Positions 16,278-25,131 are shown, counted from the first letter of the stretch. The stretch is DNA of 45,811 bases from an uncultured Clostridia bacterium (GCA_945948915.1 CAMFCQ010000013.1:1-45811); one strand, 5' to 3'. Numbers and translations are program-made. The notes: generated by a model from the sequence alone, not told the origin.

Positions 16278-17723
16278 ATGACACGCAGGGAAAAACGACA
16301 GGCCGCGCTGTTCTGCCTGACGGCGTCGGCGCTGCTTTTGCTGCTTTGCTCGCAGTGCTCGCCGCTGTATCCCATCAACGTGTGGGGCGATGCGAACTGC
16401 CTGCTGACCGTGGGGCGCGTGATGAAGGCGGGCGGCGTGGTCTATCGCGACATTTACGAGCAGAAGGGCCCGACGCTGTACCTGATCCACATGCTGGCGG
16501 CGTGCATCACGGAGCGCAGCTTTCTGGGCGTGTATGTGCTGGAGGTGCTGTCCTTTGCCGCCGCGCTGGCTTTGGCGTGCAGGGTGATGGCCCGGCGCAT
16601 GCCGGTGCGCCCGGCCTGCGCGCTGGCGGCGCTGCTGGGTGCGTTGGTGCTCACCAGCGCGGCGTTCTCGCGCGGGGACAGCGCGGAGGAATTCTGCCTG
16701 CCCTACCTGATGGCGGCGCTGGCGCTCGCGTTTGATGCATACGGGCAGAGGCCGGGGCCGATGCGCAAAGGGGCGCTCTTTGTCTGCGGGCTGATGGCCG
16801 GCATGGTGGCGACCATCAAGTTCACGATCCTTGGCCTGTTCGTGGGGCTGTGCATCGCGGAGGGCGTGCTGGCGCTGCGCGCGGGCGGCTTCAGGCGCGC
16901 GCTGGTCAGCGCGGGCGTATTCCTGTCGGGCATGCTGCTGCCGGTGCTGCTGTGGTGCGTGTACTTTTTAGCCAACGGCGCGCTGGGGGACGCTTACACG
17001 GCGTACATTCACAACAATGTCTTCCTCTACAGCGACGTGACGCGCACGGCTGTGGATCTGCTGCGCGATATCTGTGATACCGTGCGGGACAATGTGCTGT
17101 GGGTGCTTGCCGCTGTGTGCGGTCTGCTGGCGCTGCTGACGGATAAAAGAGAGCGGCTGGCTCTGCGCCTTTCTGTGCTGAGCATGGCGGTTTGCACGTT
17201 TGCGGCGGTGTTCCTTCTTGGACGAACCTGGACGTACAGCGCGCTGGTGCTCTCTGTGTTCGCGTTCGCCGGCGTGGGCAGGATCGGCAAGCGGCTGGGC
17301 AGGCTGCTTGAGCGGCGTGGGATGAAGGCGGCAGTCTGTGCGCTGGCGCTGGCCATTGCGCTGCTGCTCAGCCCGAACGCGTACCTGCGCGGCGAGGACC
17401 GGGAGAATCTCGCCCAGACGCGGCTGGCGAGGTTTGTGCACGAGGGCGCGACGCTCCTGCAGTACAGCCATCTGGACGACGGGCTGTACCTGACGACGGG
17501 CCGGCTGCCGCAGCAGAAGTATTTCGTGCGGCTGAACGTCAATTACGAGGAAATGTATGCGGAGCTTGACCGGTACGTCGCCGAGGCCATTCCGGATTAC
17601 GTGCTCACGGCGTGGAGCCCTCTGCCGGAGATATTTGACCGGTATCAGCTGATTGCGACCGATGCGGGCTACGATGACCGCGACCGCATCAACAAGCTGC
17701 TGTATCTCTACAGGAGAAAGTAA
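16278..17723 (+). CDS. Polytopic membrane protein, GT-C glycosyltransferase-like
   Basis: Integral membrane protein with roughly ten to twelve hydrophobic helices over 481 residues. The first outside loop has INVWGDANCLLTVGRVMKAGGVVYRDIYEQKGPTLYLIHML; an acidic residue in such a loop and the YRDIYEQKGP pattern occur in GT-C (PMT/ArnT-like) proteins that use lipid-linked sugars. A soluble C-terminal part ends in YDDRDRINKLLYLYRRK. The ATG at 16278 is preferred because AGGAG sits eight bases upstream; an ATG at 16272 is also in frame. It lies 28 bases after recQ. Donor and acceptor are unknown. Confidence 0.7.
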   Translation: MTRREKRQAALFCLTASALLLLLCSQCSPLYPINVWGDANCLLTVGRVMKAGGVVYRDIYEQKGPTLYLIHMLAACITERSFLGVYVLEVLSFAAALALACRVMARRMPVRPACALAALLGALVLTSAAFSRGDSAEEFCLPYLMAALALAFDAYGQRPGPMRKGALFVCGLMAGMVATIKFTILGLFVGLCIAEGVLALRAGGFRRALVSAGVFLSGMLLPVLLWCVYFLANGALGDAYTAYIHNNVFLYSDVTRTAVDLLRDICDTVRDNVLWVLAAVCGLLALLTDKRERLALRLSVLSMAVCTFAAVFLLGRTWTYSALVLSVFAFAGVGRIGKRLGRLLERRGMKAAVCALALAIALLLSPNAYLRGEDRENLAQTRLARFVHEGATLLQYSHLDDGLYLTTGRLPQQKYFVRLNVNYEEMYAELDRYVAEAIPDYVLTAWSPLPEIFDRYQLIATDAGYDDRDRINKLLYLYRRK

Positions 17724-17768
17724 CCGGCGCCTGACGGAAGAATGATTGTAAGGAGCAAGAAAAAACAG

Positions 17769-18836
17769 ATGGATACGATGGTTTCGGAAAGCGCGCTGCG
17801 CGCGTTCATGGAGCGCGTGTTTGAAAAGGAGGGCTTTGCGGCCCCGGACGCGCGCACGATCGCGGATGTGCTGATGCAGGCGGATCTGTTCGGCATTGAG
17901 AGCCACGGCGCGCAGCGCATGATGTACTATCACCGGAACATCGCCTCGGGCAGCGTGAATGTGCAGGCCAAGCCGGAGATCGTGCGCCAGACGCCGGTCT
18001 CCGCGCTGCTGGACGCGCACTTTGCCATGGGCCAGCTCAGCGGCACTGCGGCGATGAATCTGGCGATCGAGAAGGCGAAGACGACCGGCGTGGGCATCGT
18101 GTGCGTGCGCAATTCCTCCCACTACGGCATCGCGGGGTATTACCCGCTGATGGCGGCGAAGGAGGGCCTGTGCGCGTTTTCGATGACCAATACCGGCCCG
18201 ATCATGGTGCCGACGTTTGGCCGGGAGATGATGCTGGGCACCAACCCGCTGGCCTTCTGCATGCCGGCTGATCCGGTTCCCTTCTGGTTTGATGCGTCCA
18301 CGACGGTGGTGACGCTGGGCAAGGTGGAGGTCTATGCCAAGCGCGAAAAGCCCATGCCGGAGGGCTGGACGATCGATGAGCGCGGCGAAGCCTGCACCGA
18401 CGCAGGGAAAATGAACCGGTCGATCCTCTCCGGCTGCATGGGCGGCATCCTGCCGCTGGGCGGCGAGGGCGAGCTGCTCAGCGGCCACAAGGGCTACGGC
18501 CTGGCGATCATGGTCGAGGCGCTCACCGGCGTGCTGGCGCAGGGCCTGCTCTCGCCCGAGATGCAGGGCGCGCACGGCGATCACACCAGCCACTTCTTCC
18601 TTGCGTTTGATCCGGCGATGTTCGGCGAGGCGGCACAGATCCGCGCGCAGATGAGCCGGTATTTGCAGATGCTGCGTGACAGCGAGAAGCTGCCGGGCCA
18701 CGCGCGCATCTACACGCCCGGCGAGAAGGCGTTTGAGGCACAGGCAAAGCGCATGCAGCAGGGCATTCCCGTAGAGGAAAAGACGCTGCTGGAGCTGCGT
18801 GCAATTGCAAAAGAACTGGGTGTGGAGGAGATTTGA
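17769..18836 (+). CDS. Ldh_2 family NAD(P)-dependent malate/lactate-type dehydrogenase
   Basis: Oxidoreductase of the type 2 malate/L-lactate dehydrogenase family, a cytoplasmic dimer with an unusual NAD(P) fold. Typical blocks are ADLFGIESHGAQRMMYYHR, the catalytic region RNSSHYGIAGYYPLMAA, MLGTNPLAFCMPA and LSGHKGYGLAIMVEALTGVLA. The start at 17769 gives MDTMVSESALRAFMERVF, matching the usual family N-terminus; an upstream ATG at 17742 would add nine basic residues. The ribosome site AAGGAG is rather far from it (13 bases). Its stop overlaps the MATE gene start, so they are coupled. The true substrate may be another 2-hydroxy acid. Confidence 0.88.
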   Translation: MDTMVSESALRAFMERVFEKEGFAAPDARTIADVLMQADLFGIESHGAQRMMYYHRNIASGSVNVQAKPEIVRQTPVSALLDAHFAMGQLSGTAAMNLAIEKAKTTGVGIVCVRNSSHYGIAGYYPLMAAKEGLCAFSMTNTGPIMVPTFGREMMLGTNPLAFCMPADPVPFWFDASTTVVTLGKVEVYAKREKPMPEGWTIDERGEACTDAGKMNRSILSGCMGGILPLGGEGELLSGHKGYGLAIMVEALTGVLAQGLLSPEMQGAHGDHTSHFFLAFDPAMFGEAAQIRAQMSRYLQMLRDSEKLPGHARIYTPGEKAFEAQAKRMQQGIPVEEKTLLELRAIAKELGVEEI

Positions 18837-20167
18837 TGGCAAGCACAAGAAAAATGACGGAAGGGCCTGTGCGCGGGCATCTGCTCGCCTACGCGCTGCC
18901 GCTGATTCTGGGCAATCTCTTCCAGCTGACCTACAACGCGGTGGACACAATCGTCATCGGGAAGTTTGCCGGTGAGCGCGCGCTGGCGGCGGTCAGCGCG
19001 GCCGATCCGGTGATGACCATCGTGATCCTCGGCGTGTCCGGCATCTCCATCGGCGCGTCGGTGCTGATGAGCCGGTTCTTCGGCGCGGGCCAGGAGGACA
19101 AGCTGCGCCGCGAGGTTGCCACGACGATGCTCTTCGGTGCGGGCGCTTCGATGGTCGTCTTTGTCCTGGGGCTGCTGCTTTCCGGGAGCATTCTGCGGCT
19201 TTTGAACGTCCCGGAGGAGATTCTCTCCATGGCGACGGTGTATCTGCGGATCATCTTCGTGGGCTTCCTGTTCACGTTCCAGTACAACATCCTCGCTGCC
19301 AGCCTGCGCAGCGTGGGCGATTCCCGCACGCCGGTTAAGTATCTGGCGCTGTCCTCGGTGCTCAACGGGTGCCTGGATGTGGTGTTCATCGCGGGCTGCC
19401 ATTGGGGCGTGGCGGGAGCGGGTCTGGCGACGGTCATCGCGCAGGCGGTGAGCACCGTGCTGTGCCTGCATCGCATGCAGACGAGCGTGCCGATGCTGCG
19501 GCTGTCGCGCGGCGACCTGCGTATCGACCGGGCGCTGCTGCGCGAGACGCTGGCGAGCGGCTCGATCACGGCGCTGCAGCAGGCTTGTCAGCCGGTGGGC
19601 AAGGTGCTCATCCAGAGCGTGATCAACGCGCAGGGCGTCGCGGTGATCGCGGCGTTCAACGCCGTTAGCCGCGTGGACGACTTTGCGTGCATTCCCGAGC
19701 AGAGCATTTCCTCCGCGATGATGACCTGCGCGGCGCAGAACCGCGGCGCGGGGAACAAGGCACGCGTGAAGGAGACGCTGCGCGTGGGCATGCGGCTGGA
19801 GGCCGTATACGGCGTGCTGATCCTGCTCGTCGTGCAGCTGGTCAAGCGGCCCGTGATGCGGCTTTTCGCCGCGCAGGACAGCGTGCAGATGATGACAATG
19901 GGCGTGGATTACCTGTCGCTGATGGCGTTCTTCTACATCCTGCCCGGCATGACCAACGGCATCCAGGGCTTCTTCCGCGGCATGGGGGAGATGAAGACGA
20001 CGCTGGTCGCCACGTTCATCCAGATTTCCATCCGCACATTCGTGGTGTATCTGCTGGTTCCGCGCGTGGGCATCTCCGGCGCGGCGCTGGCCTGCGCGAT
20101 CGGCTGGAGCTTCATGCTGCTGTACGCGTTTGTGCGGTATAAGACGGTTGTGAAGCGCCTTGACTGA
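18836..20167 (+). CDS. MATE family efflux transporter
   Basis: Twelve-helix multidrug and toxin extrusion exporter, cation-coupled. MTEGPVRGHLLAYALPLILGNLFQLTYNAVDTIVIGKFAGERALAAVSAA is the classical N-terminal half and the second half repeats the pattern around SGSITALQQACQPVGKVLIQ. Length 443. The ATG shares one base with the preceding TGA stop (TGATG), which marks tight coupling to the Ldh_2 gene. Substrate unknown. A second MATE gene lies at 26761-28128. Confidence 0.93.
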   Translation: MASTRKMTEGPVRGHLLAYALPLILGNLFQLTYNAVDTIVIGKFAGERALAAVSAADPVMTIVILGVSGISIGASVLMSRFFGAGQEDKLRREVATTMLFGAGASMVVFVLGLLLSGSILRLLNVPEEILSMATVYLRIIFVGFLFTFQYNILAASLRSVGDSRTPVKYLALSSVLNGCLDVVFIAGCHWGVAGAGLATVIAQAVSTVLCLHRMQTSVPMLRLSRGDLRIDRALLRETLASGSITALQQACQPVGKVLIQSVINAQGVAVIAAFNAVSRVDDFACIPEQSISSAMMTCAAQNRGAGNKARVKETLRVGMRLEAVYGVLILLVVQLVKRPVMRLFAAQDSVQMMTMGVDYLSLMAFFYILPGMTNGIQGFFRGMGEMKTTLVATFIQISIRTFVVYLLVPRVGISGAALACAIGWSFMLLYAFVRYKTVVKRLD

Positions 20168-20177
20168 GGGTGAACGT

Positions 20178-20222
20178 GCGCGAAGCGTTACCTGACGGGG
20201 ATAATAGCACATGGCTATTTCT
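20178..20222 (+). repeat. GCGAAGCGTTACCTGACGGGG element, first (partial) copy
   Basis: The run from GCGCGAAGCGTTACC through TAGCACATGGCT recurs at 45719-45758. Here the matching inverted arm seen at the second copy is not recognisable. It directly follows the MATE gene. Confidence 0.7.
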
Positions 20223-20260
20223 ATTTGAAAACAGTATGAAATGGATATGTATATAGCAAA

Positions 20261-20290
20261 AGAAGGAAGACAAAGCATCTTCCTTCTTTT
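20261..20290. terminator. Bidirectional terminator between MATE and the mini-gene cluster
   Basis: AGAAGGAAGA pairs perfectly with TCTTCCTTCT around a 7-base loop. T run on the plus side, AAAA before it serves the minus side. Confidence 0.85.
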
Positions 20291-20306
20291 CGTTATGTCT
20301 TCTGTA

Positions 20307-20420
20307 TCAGAAGCAGCGGCGGAAATCGCGGCTGCGATAGATCGCCTCGCCCACGGCGCTGAGCATGCGGCCCGGCAGGGTGAGAAGGTTCTGCTTCTGT
20401 GTATTCGTCGTCTTGTTCAT
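20307..20420 (-). CDS. Mini-protein, 37 residues (third gene of cluster)
   Basis: Too short for routine gene calling, but TTGGAGGTCTGAAT precedes the ATG, a strong ribosome site. The peptide starts MNKTTNTQKQNLLTLPGRML and ends in YRSRDFRRCF; it is basic, possibly amphipathic, without a clear membrane segment. It is the last of three consecutive minus-strand mini-genes and is followed by a terminator. Family unknown. Confidence 0.55.
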   Translation of the reverse strand: MNKTTNTQKQNLLTLPGRMLSAVGEAIYRSRDFRRCF

Positions 20421-20450
20421 ATTCAGACCTCCAATCGAAGCGGTGATGTG

Positions 20451-20594
20451 TCAACGGCAAACCACAAGAGTCAGCGTCATCAGGATGCCCGTCAGGCCCA
20501 GTGCAAAGCGCACGATGGACAATACGTCCCGGCAGTTCATTCTGTGGTTCGCGGCGACAGCGGCCGCGGCTTCCTGCATCATGTTGTTCATCAT
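20451..20594 (-). CDS. Mini-protein, 47 residues, one membrane segment (second gene of cluster)
   Basis: AGGAGGTCTTG precedes a double ATG. The N-terminus MMNNMMQEAAAAVAANHRMN is followed by a hydrophobic stretch (IVRFALGLTGILMTLTLVV) long enough to cross the membrane and a short basic tail CR. The MMNN start and the GGAGGTC ribosome site are shared with the neighbouring mini-gene upstream. Family unknown. Confidence 0.6.
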   Translation of the reverse strand: MMNNMMQEAAAAVAANHRMNCRDVLSIVRFALGLTGILMTLTLVVCR

Positions 20595-20615
20595 CAAGAC
20601 CTCCTGTCCATGCGT

Positions 20616-20738
20616 TCAGGCGCAGAAGCCTGCGTACAGGGCCATCAGCAGCAGCGCCGCCGGCGCGAAGCCGTAGAGCAGTGCGACGATCGAATCGCTC
20701 ATGCCGGTGTGGGAAGCGTGTGTATGGTTGTTCATCAT
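20616..20738 (-). CDS. Mini-protein, 40 residues, one membrane segment (first gene of cluster)
   Basis: AAGGAGGTCAACGAAT precedes a double ATG. The peptide MMNNHTHASHTGMSDS is histidine-containing and is followed by a hydrophobic segment (IVALLYGFAPAALLLMALYAGF) and a C-terminal CA. It lies first in the three-gene cluster, about 100 bases after its probable promoter, and the leader contains a GCCCGC-AGAA-GCGGGC hairpin (20762-20777). Family unknown; small membrane peptides of toxin, regulator or transporter-partner type are possible. Confidence 0.6.
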   Translation of the reverse strand: MMNNHTHASHTGMSDSIVALLYGFAPAALLLMALYAGFCA

Positions 20739-20840
20739 ATTCGTTGACCTCCTTGTGTCAGCCCGCAGAAGCGGGCGAACGCTATGTGATCAGCGGGGGG
20801 ATGCTGCGCCTTCCTGCGGCGCTCCCCTGCTGTGGGCCGT

Positions 20841-20870
20841 ATCATAGCACAAGCGACCAAATTCTGTAAA
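20841..20870 (-). promoter_or_regulatory. Promoter of the mini-gene cluster
   Basis: On the minus strand TTTACA, 18-base spacer, TATGAT, upstream of the first mini-gene. Confidence 0.6.
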
Positions 20871-20898
20871 CCCCTTTTGAGCAAATTTGTCAAACCGT

Positions 20899-20918
20899 GC
20901 CAAATCGATCGATTTGGC
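20899..20918. promoter_or_regulatory. Perfect 20-bp palindrome, possible operator
   Basis: GCCAAATCGATCGATTTGGC reads the same on both strands. It is 28 bases upstream of the -35 box of the mini-gene promoter, a position suited to an activator or repressor dimer. The rest of 20880-21190 is AT-rich and shows no supported gene. Confidence 0.45.
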
Positions 20919-21193
20919 CGGTTCTGGTGCCGAAAATATCCGTGCAATACAACCAAATTGACGATAGGTTTATCACGAAACATGGAGAAATGCATTTTCA
21001 AAATTTGGAAGCGAAATGTCATGCACATGCAGGCGGAAAACACGAAATGTTCTCTGAACATACAGAAAAGAATTTGAAATAAAAGAAAAATATGATGACA
21101 GTGTGAACTGAATGTGAGCAATACATGCAGGATACAATGTATGAACTTGCATAATGAACAGGATGCAGCTGTGCGCAGAACGGATGGAAACGC

Positions 21194-21235
21194 AAAAAAG
21201 CGGGACTGCATAGCCGATTTGGTCATGCAGTCCCG
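21194..21235 (-). terminator. Intrinsic terminator after typA
   Basis: CGGGACTGCAT pairs with ATGCAGTCCCG (11 bp) and six A at 21194-21199 give the T run on the minus strand. Confidence 0.85.
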
Positions 21236-21256
21236 TTGATGATATGCGATTCAGGC

Positions 21257-23098
21257 TCAGCCCTCGCTGCGGCGGGCGCGGGCAGCCAGCTTCTTGCGCA
21301 TTTCCACCTCGAGCACGCGCTTGCGCATGCGCAGGTTCTTCGGGGTGATCTCCAGCAGCTCGTCGTCATCGATGAACTCCAGGCACTCCTCCAGCGTCAG
21401 CGCCTTCATGGAGGTCAGCTTCATGGCGGTTTCCGCGCCGGCGGCGTTGCGGATGGAGGTCAGGTGCTTCTGGCGGCAGACGTTGACGTCGATATCGCCG
21501 GTGCGCGCGTTCTGACCGACGATCATGCCGGTGTAGACGGCGGTACCCGGGCCATAGAACAGCGTACCGCGATCCTGCGCGTAGAACAGGCCGTACATGA
21601 CCGCCTCGCCCGTTTCAGTGGAGACCAGCGCGCCGCAGTTGCGGTGCGGAATGTCACCCTTGTACGGCTCGTAGTGGTCAAACACGGCGCTCATGACGCC
21701 CTCGCCGCGGGTATCGGTCATGAACTCGCTGCGGTAGCCAAACAGGCCGCGGCTGGGCACGGTGAACTCCAGGCGCACGCGATCCATGCCGGACATGTTG
21801 TCCATCACGCCGCGGCGGCGGCCGATCTTTTCGATGACCGCGCCGGCGTACTCGCTGGGCACGTCGCAGACCATCTTCTCGACCGGCTCCATCTTGTTGC
21901 CGTTCTCGTCGTACTGGATGAGCACCTCCGGCTTGGACACCTGGAACTCATAGCCCTGACGGCGCATGTTCTCAATGAGCACGGAGAGGTGCAGCTCGCC
22001 GCGGCCGCTGACGCGGAAGGCATCCGGCGAGTCGGTCTCCTCCACGCGCAGGGAGACGTCGGTCTCCAGCTCGCGCATCAGGCGCGCGCGCAGGTGGCGG
22101 GAGGTGACGTAGGTGCCCTCGCGGCCGGCGAACGGGCTGTCATTGACGGAGAAGGTCATCACGACGGTCGGCTCGGTGATCTTGACGAACGGCAGCGGCT
22201 CCACCGCATCCGGCGCGCAGATGGTGTCGCCGATCATGATGTCCTCGATGCCGGTGATCGCGACGATTTCGCCCATGGACGCCTCCTCGATCGGCGTGCG
22301 CTTGAGGCCGTCGAAGGCGAAGAGGCTGCTCATGCGGAAGCTCTCGTGCAGCTCCGGATTCTCGTAGTTGCAGCGGGTCTTCATGGTGTTCAGTTTCATG
22401 GTGCCGCGGGTGATGCGGCCGATGCCGATACGGCCCACGAACTCGTTGTAGTCGATCGTGGAGATGAGCATCTGCGCCGGGCCCTCCGGATCGCCCTTCG
22501 GGGCCGGGATGTACTGAAGAATCGTGTCAAACAGGGGACGAAGATCGACGCCCGGGGTGGACAGATCGAGCGTCGCCGTGCCGGCGCGGGCGCTGGCGTA
22601 GACGATCGGGGTGTCCAGCTGGCTCTCGTCCGCGTCCAGGTCGATCATCAGGTCAATGGCCTCGGAGACCACCTCGTCGCAGCGCGCATCCGGACGGTCT
22701 ACCTTGTTGACCACGATGATGACCGGCAGGCCCAGCGCCAGCGCATGCTGAAGCACGAAACGGGTCTGGGGCATCGGGCCTTCAAAGGAGTCGATCAGCA
22801 GCAGCACGCCGTCCACCATCTTGAGCACGCGCTCCACCTCGCCGCCGAAGTCGGCGTGGCCGGGGGTGTCCACGACGTTGATCTTCACGCCGTTGTAGTT
22901 GACAGAGGTGTTCTTGGCCAGGATGGTGATGCCGCGCTCCTTTTCCAGATCGTTGCTGTCCATGACGCGGTCGGCGACCTGCTGGTTCTCGCGGAAAACG
23001 CCGCCCTGTTTGAGCATTTCGTTGACCAGCGTGGTCTTGCCGTGGTCAACGTGCGCGATGATGGCGATATTGCGGATGTTCTCACGGATCATTTCCAA
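21257..23098 (-). CDS. typA: Translational GTPase TypA/BipA
   Basis: Ribosome-associated GTPase of the elongation-factor class, needed for ribosome assembly and growth under stress. G1 is [19 protein letters not shown] near residue 12, G3 [18 protein letters not shown]4 [11 protein letters not shown], then domain II and the EF-G-like C-terminal domains, ending in a basic [12 protein letters not shown] tail. 613 residues, full length. I keep the TTG start at 23098 because GAAGG lies nine bases upstream; an ATG two codons later is possible. A repeat copy lies between it and prfC. Confidence 0.96.
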   Translation of the reverse strand: MEMIRENIRNIAIIAHVDHGKTTLVNEMLKQGGVFRENQQVADRVMDSNDLEKERGITILAKNTSVNYNGVKINVVDTPGHADFGGEVERVLKMVDGVLLLIDSFEGPMPQTRFVLQHALALGLPVIIVVNKVDRPDARCDEVVSEAIDLMIDLDADESQLDTPIVYASARAGTATLDLSTPGVDLRPLFDTILQYIPAPKGDPEGPAQMLISTIDYNEFVGRIGIGRITRGTMKLNTMKTRCNYENPELHESFRMSSLFAFDGLKRTPIEEASMGEIVAITGIEDIMIGDTICAPDAVEPLPFVKITEPTVVMTFSVNDSPFAGREGTYVTSRHLRARLMRELETDVSLRVEETDSPDAFRVSGRGELHLSVLIENMRRQGYEFQVSKPEVLIQYDENGNKMEPVEKMVCDVPSEYAGAVIEKIGRRRGVMDNMSGMDRVRLEFTVPSRGLFGYRSEFMTDTRGEGVMSAVFDHYEPYKGDIPHRNCGALVSTETGEAVMYGLFYAQDRGTLFYGPGTAVYTGMIVGQNARTGDIDVNVCRQKHLTSIRNAAGAETAMKLTSMKALTLEECLEFIDDDELLEITPKNLRMRKRVLEVEMRKKLAARARRSEG

Positions 23099-23142
23099 AA
23101 TGAAGGACCTTCTTTCTTGAAGTCAAGTATGGTTAAGCCGTC

Positions 23143-23304
23143 GCGAAGCGAAGAAGGGACCGTAGCCTGCCGCGCGCAGTGTGCGATGCAGGCAGGCGGA
23201 GCGTCGGGAATCGCAAGGAGCAGCAGGATGCTGCGACTATGCGAATTCCCCGGAAGTCTGAGGGATGAAATCCCTCAGGCGGGGTACGGGGCCTGCGGCC
23301 CCGT
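23143..23304 (+). repeat. Hairpin repeat family, copy B, split by a 96-base insert
   Basis: Head GCGAAGCGAAGAAGGGA (23143-23159), then 96 foreign bases, then the remaining element: hairpin 1 CTGAGGGAT-GAA-ATCCCTCAG (23258-23278) and hairpin 2 ACGGGGCC-TGC-GGCCCCGT (23286-23304). Comparison with copy C, where head and hairpin are contiguous, shows the insert. The insert itself holds GGGAATCGCA paired with TGCGAATTCCC (one bulged A) and an inner GCAGCA-GGA-TGCTGC hairpin. Confidence 0.75.
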
Positions 23305-23315
23305 CGTTTCCCCCT

Positions 23316-24929
23316 TTACTCCGCGTTTCTCGAGGCGGTTTCGGCGAGCTCCAGGCCCTCGTTGTTTTCCAGCGCCCAGCGGATGGACCACTCGTTTTCA
23401 AAGAGGATCACGTCGCGGTCGTGGCTGTCCTGCGCGAGCGAGCAGGTACTGGAGAGCTTGAGCTGATCGACGGGCTTGGGGGTCTTGGTGATCCAGCGCA
23501 CAAAGCGGTAATTCAGCTGCTGGCGGCGGATCTCGGCGTTGTATTCGGTCTTGAGACGATGCTCGAGCACCTCGAACTGCAGCACGCCGACGACGCCGAC
23601 GATGATTTCCTCAAAGCCGATGCCCGGTCGCTTGAACGTCTGGATCGTGCCCTCCTCGGCCAGCTGCACAACGCCCTTGACGAACTGCTTGCGCTTGAGG
23701 CTGTCCACGGAGGAGCAGCGCGCGAAGAATTCCGGCGCGAATACCGGAATGCCCTCGTAGCGGCGCTTTTTGCCGGTGCACAGCGTGTCGCCCAGGCGGA
23801 AGATACCCGGATCGAACAGGCCGATGATGTCGCCCGGATAGGCGGTCTCCACCGCGCCGCGCTCGTCGGCCATGAACTGCTGAGGCTGCTTGAGCTGGAT
23901 CATCTTGTTCGTGCCGCTGTGCCAGACGTTCATGCCCTTGGTGAACGTGCCGGAGCAGATGCGCATGAACGCAAGACGGTCGCGGTGGGCCGGATTCATG
24001 TTCGCCTGAATCTTGAAGATAAAGCCGGAGAAGTCCTCGTCCGTCGGTGCGACGGTGCCCTGGTCGCTCTCGCGGCTGGCGGGCGGGGTGGAGTATTCCA
24101 GGAAGCGGGTGAGGAACGGCTCGACGCCAAAGTTGGTGATGGCGGAGCCGAAGAACATCGGGGTCAGCTCGCCCGCGCGCACCAGCTCGAGGTCGAACTC
24201 GTCGCCCGCCATGTCCAGCAGCTCGATTTCGTCCATCAGGCGGGTATAGAGGCGCTCGCCCAGCAGCTCCGGCAGGCTCGGATCATCGAGGGGCACGTCC
24301 ATCTTTTCCACGCGGGTCTTGCCGTGGTCGCCGCTCTCATAGAGCTCGACCATGCGCGTGTCGCGGTGAAAGACGCCCTTGAAATCGCCGTCCGTGCCGA
24401 TGGGCCAGTTGATGGGGCAGGCGCGGATGCCCAGCACCTGCTCGATTTCCTCCATCAGGGAGAACGGGTCCTTCGCCGCGCGGTCCATCTTGTTGACGAA
24501 GGTGAAGATCGGAATGTTGCGCAGGCGGCAGACCTTGAAGAGCTTGATGGTCTGCGCCTCGACGCCCTTAGCAGCGTCGATCATCATCACGGCGCTGTCC
24601 GCCGCGACGAGCACGCGGTAGGTGTCCTCGGAGAAGTCCTGGTGGCCCGGGGTGTCCAGGATGTTGATGCGGAAGCCGTCAAACTCAAACTGCATGGCAG
24701 AGGAGGTGACGGAGATGCCGCGCTGCTTCTCGATTTCCATCCAGTCGCTGGTGGCGTGCTTGTCGCTCTTGCGCGCCTTGACGCTGCCGGCGGTGCGGAT
24801 GGCGCCCGAGTACAGCAGCAGCTTTTCGGTCATGGTCGTCTTGCCGGCGTCCGGGTGGGAGATAATGGCAAATGTCCGGCGGCGGGCGACTTCACTTTCG
24901 AGCGTGCCGGGCAGGATATTTTCAGGCAT
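23316..24929 (-). CDS. prfC: Peptide chain release factor 3
   Basis: GTPase that recycles RF1/RF2 from the ribosome after termination. G1 is FAIISHPDAGKTTMTEKLLLYSGAI, then RGISVTSSAMQF (switch I), LDTPGHQDFSEDTYRVL (G3) and FVNKMDRAAKDP (G4); the C-terminal part with VVGVLQFEVLEHRLKTEYNAEI is typical of RF3. 537 residues. AAGGAGG lies nine bases before the ATG. The same ribosome site and ATG occur again 66 bases upstream, there followed at once by TAA (see separate entry). Confidence 0.96.
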   Translation of the reverse strand: MPENILPGTLESEVARRRTFAIISHPDAGKTTMTEKLLLYSGAIRTAGSVKARKSDKHATSDWMEIEKQRGISVTSSAMQFEFDGFRINILDTPGHQDFSEDTYRVLVAADSAVMMIDAAKGVEAQTIKLFKVCRLRNIPIFTFVNKMDRAAKDPFSLMEEIEQVLGIRACPINWPIGTDGDFKGVFHRDTRMVELYESGDHGKTRVEKMDVPLDDPSLPELLGERLYTRLMDEIELLDMAGDEFDLELVRAGELTPMFFGSAITNFGVEPFLTRFLEYSTPPASRESDQGTVAPTDEDFSGFIFKIQANMNPAHRDRLAFMRICSGTFTKGMNVWHSGTNKMIQLKQPQQFMADERGAVETAYPGDIIGLFDPGIFRLGDTLCTGKKRRYEGIPVFAPEFFARCSSVDSLKRKQFVKGVVQLAEEGTIQTFKRPGIGFEEIIVGVVGVLQFEVLEHRLKTEYNAEIRRQQLNYRFVRWITKTPKPVDQLKLSSTCSLAQDSHDRDVILFENEWSIRWALENNEGLELAETASRNAE

Positions 24930-24989
24930 GGGTGCAGTCCTCCTTGGGAGAGCGGTCTCATTCTTTACAAAAGCTGCGCATTTCGTCCA

Positions 24990-25011
24990 TTACATGGGTG
25001 CGGTCCTCCTT
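24990..25011 (-). promoter_or_regulatory. Start-stop element (AUG-UAA) in the prfC leader
   Basis: On the minus strand AAGGAGG, nine bases, ATG, TAA. The segment from the ribosome site to the ATG is a near-copy of the prfC initiation region (AAGGAGGACYGCACCCATG, one difference), but the next codon is a stop. An overlapping frame ATG-GAC-GAA could make a ten-residue peptide (MDEMRSFCKE) ending before the prfC ribosome site. Confidence 0.5.
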
Positions 25012-25131
25012 AGGGGAACAGAAACATATTCAGTATTCACGCATTTTGACAATTATATAGTATACCATAGTAACCACATCTTGAAAAGAAAAAAGATGCA
25101 GAAAAATGCTGATCTGATCAGGGCAAAACGC

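Noticed and set aside
20832-21077. Possible 81-codon plus-strand gene in the AT-rich spacer upstream of the mini-genes
   Set aside because: No ribosome site, no promoter, unlikely composition, and it overlaps the minus-strand promoter and palindrome.
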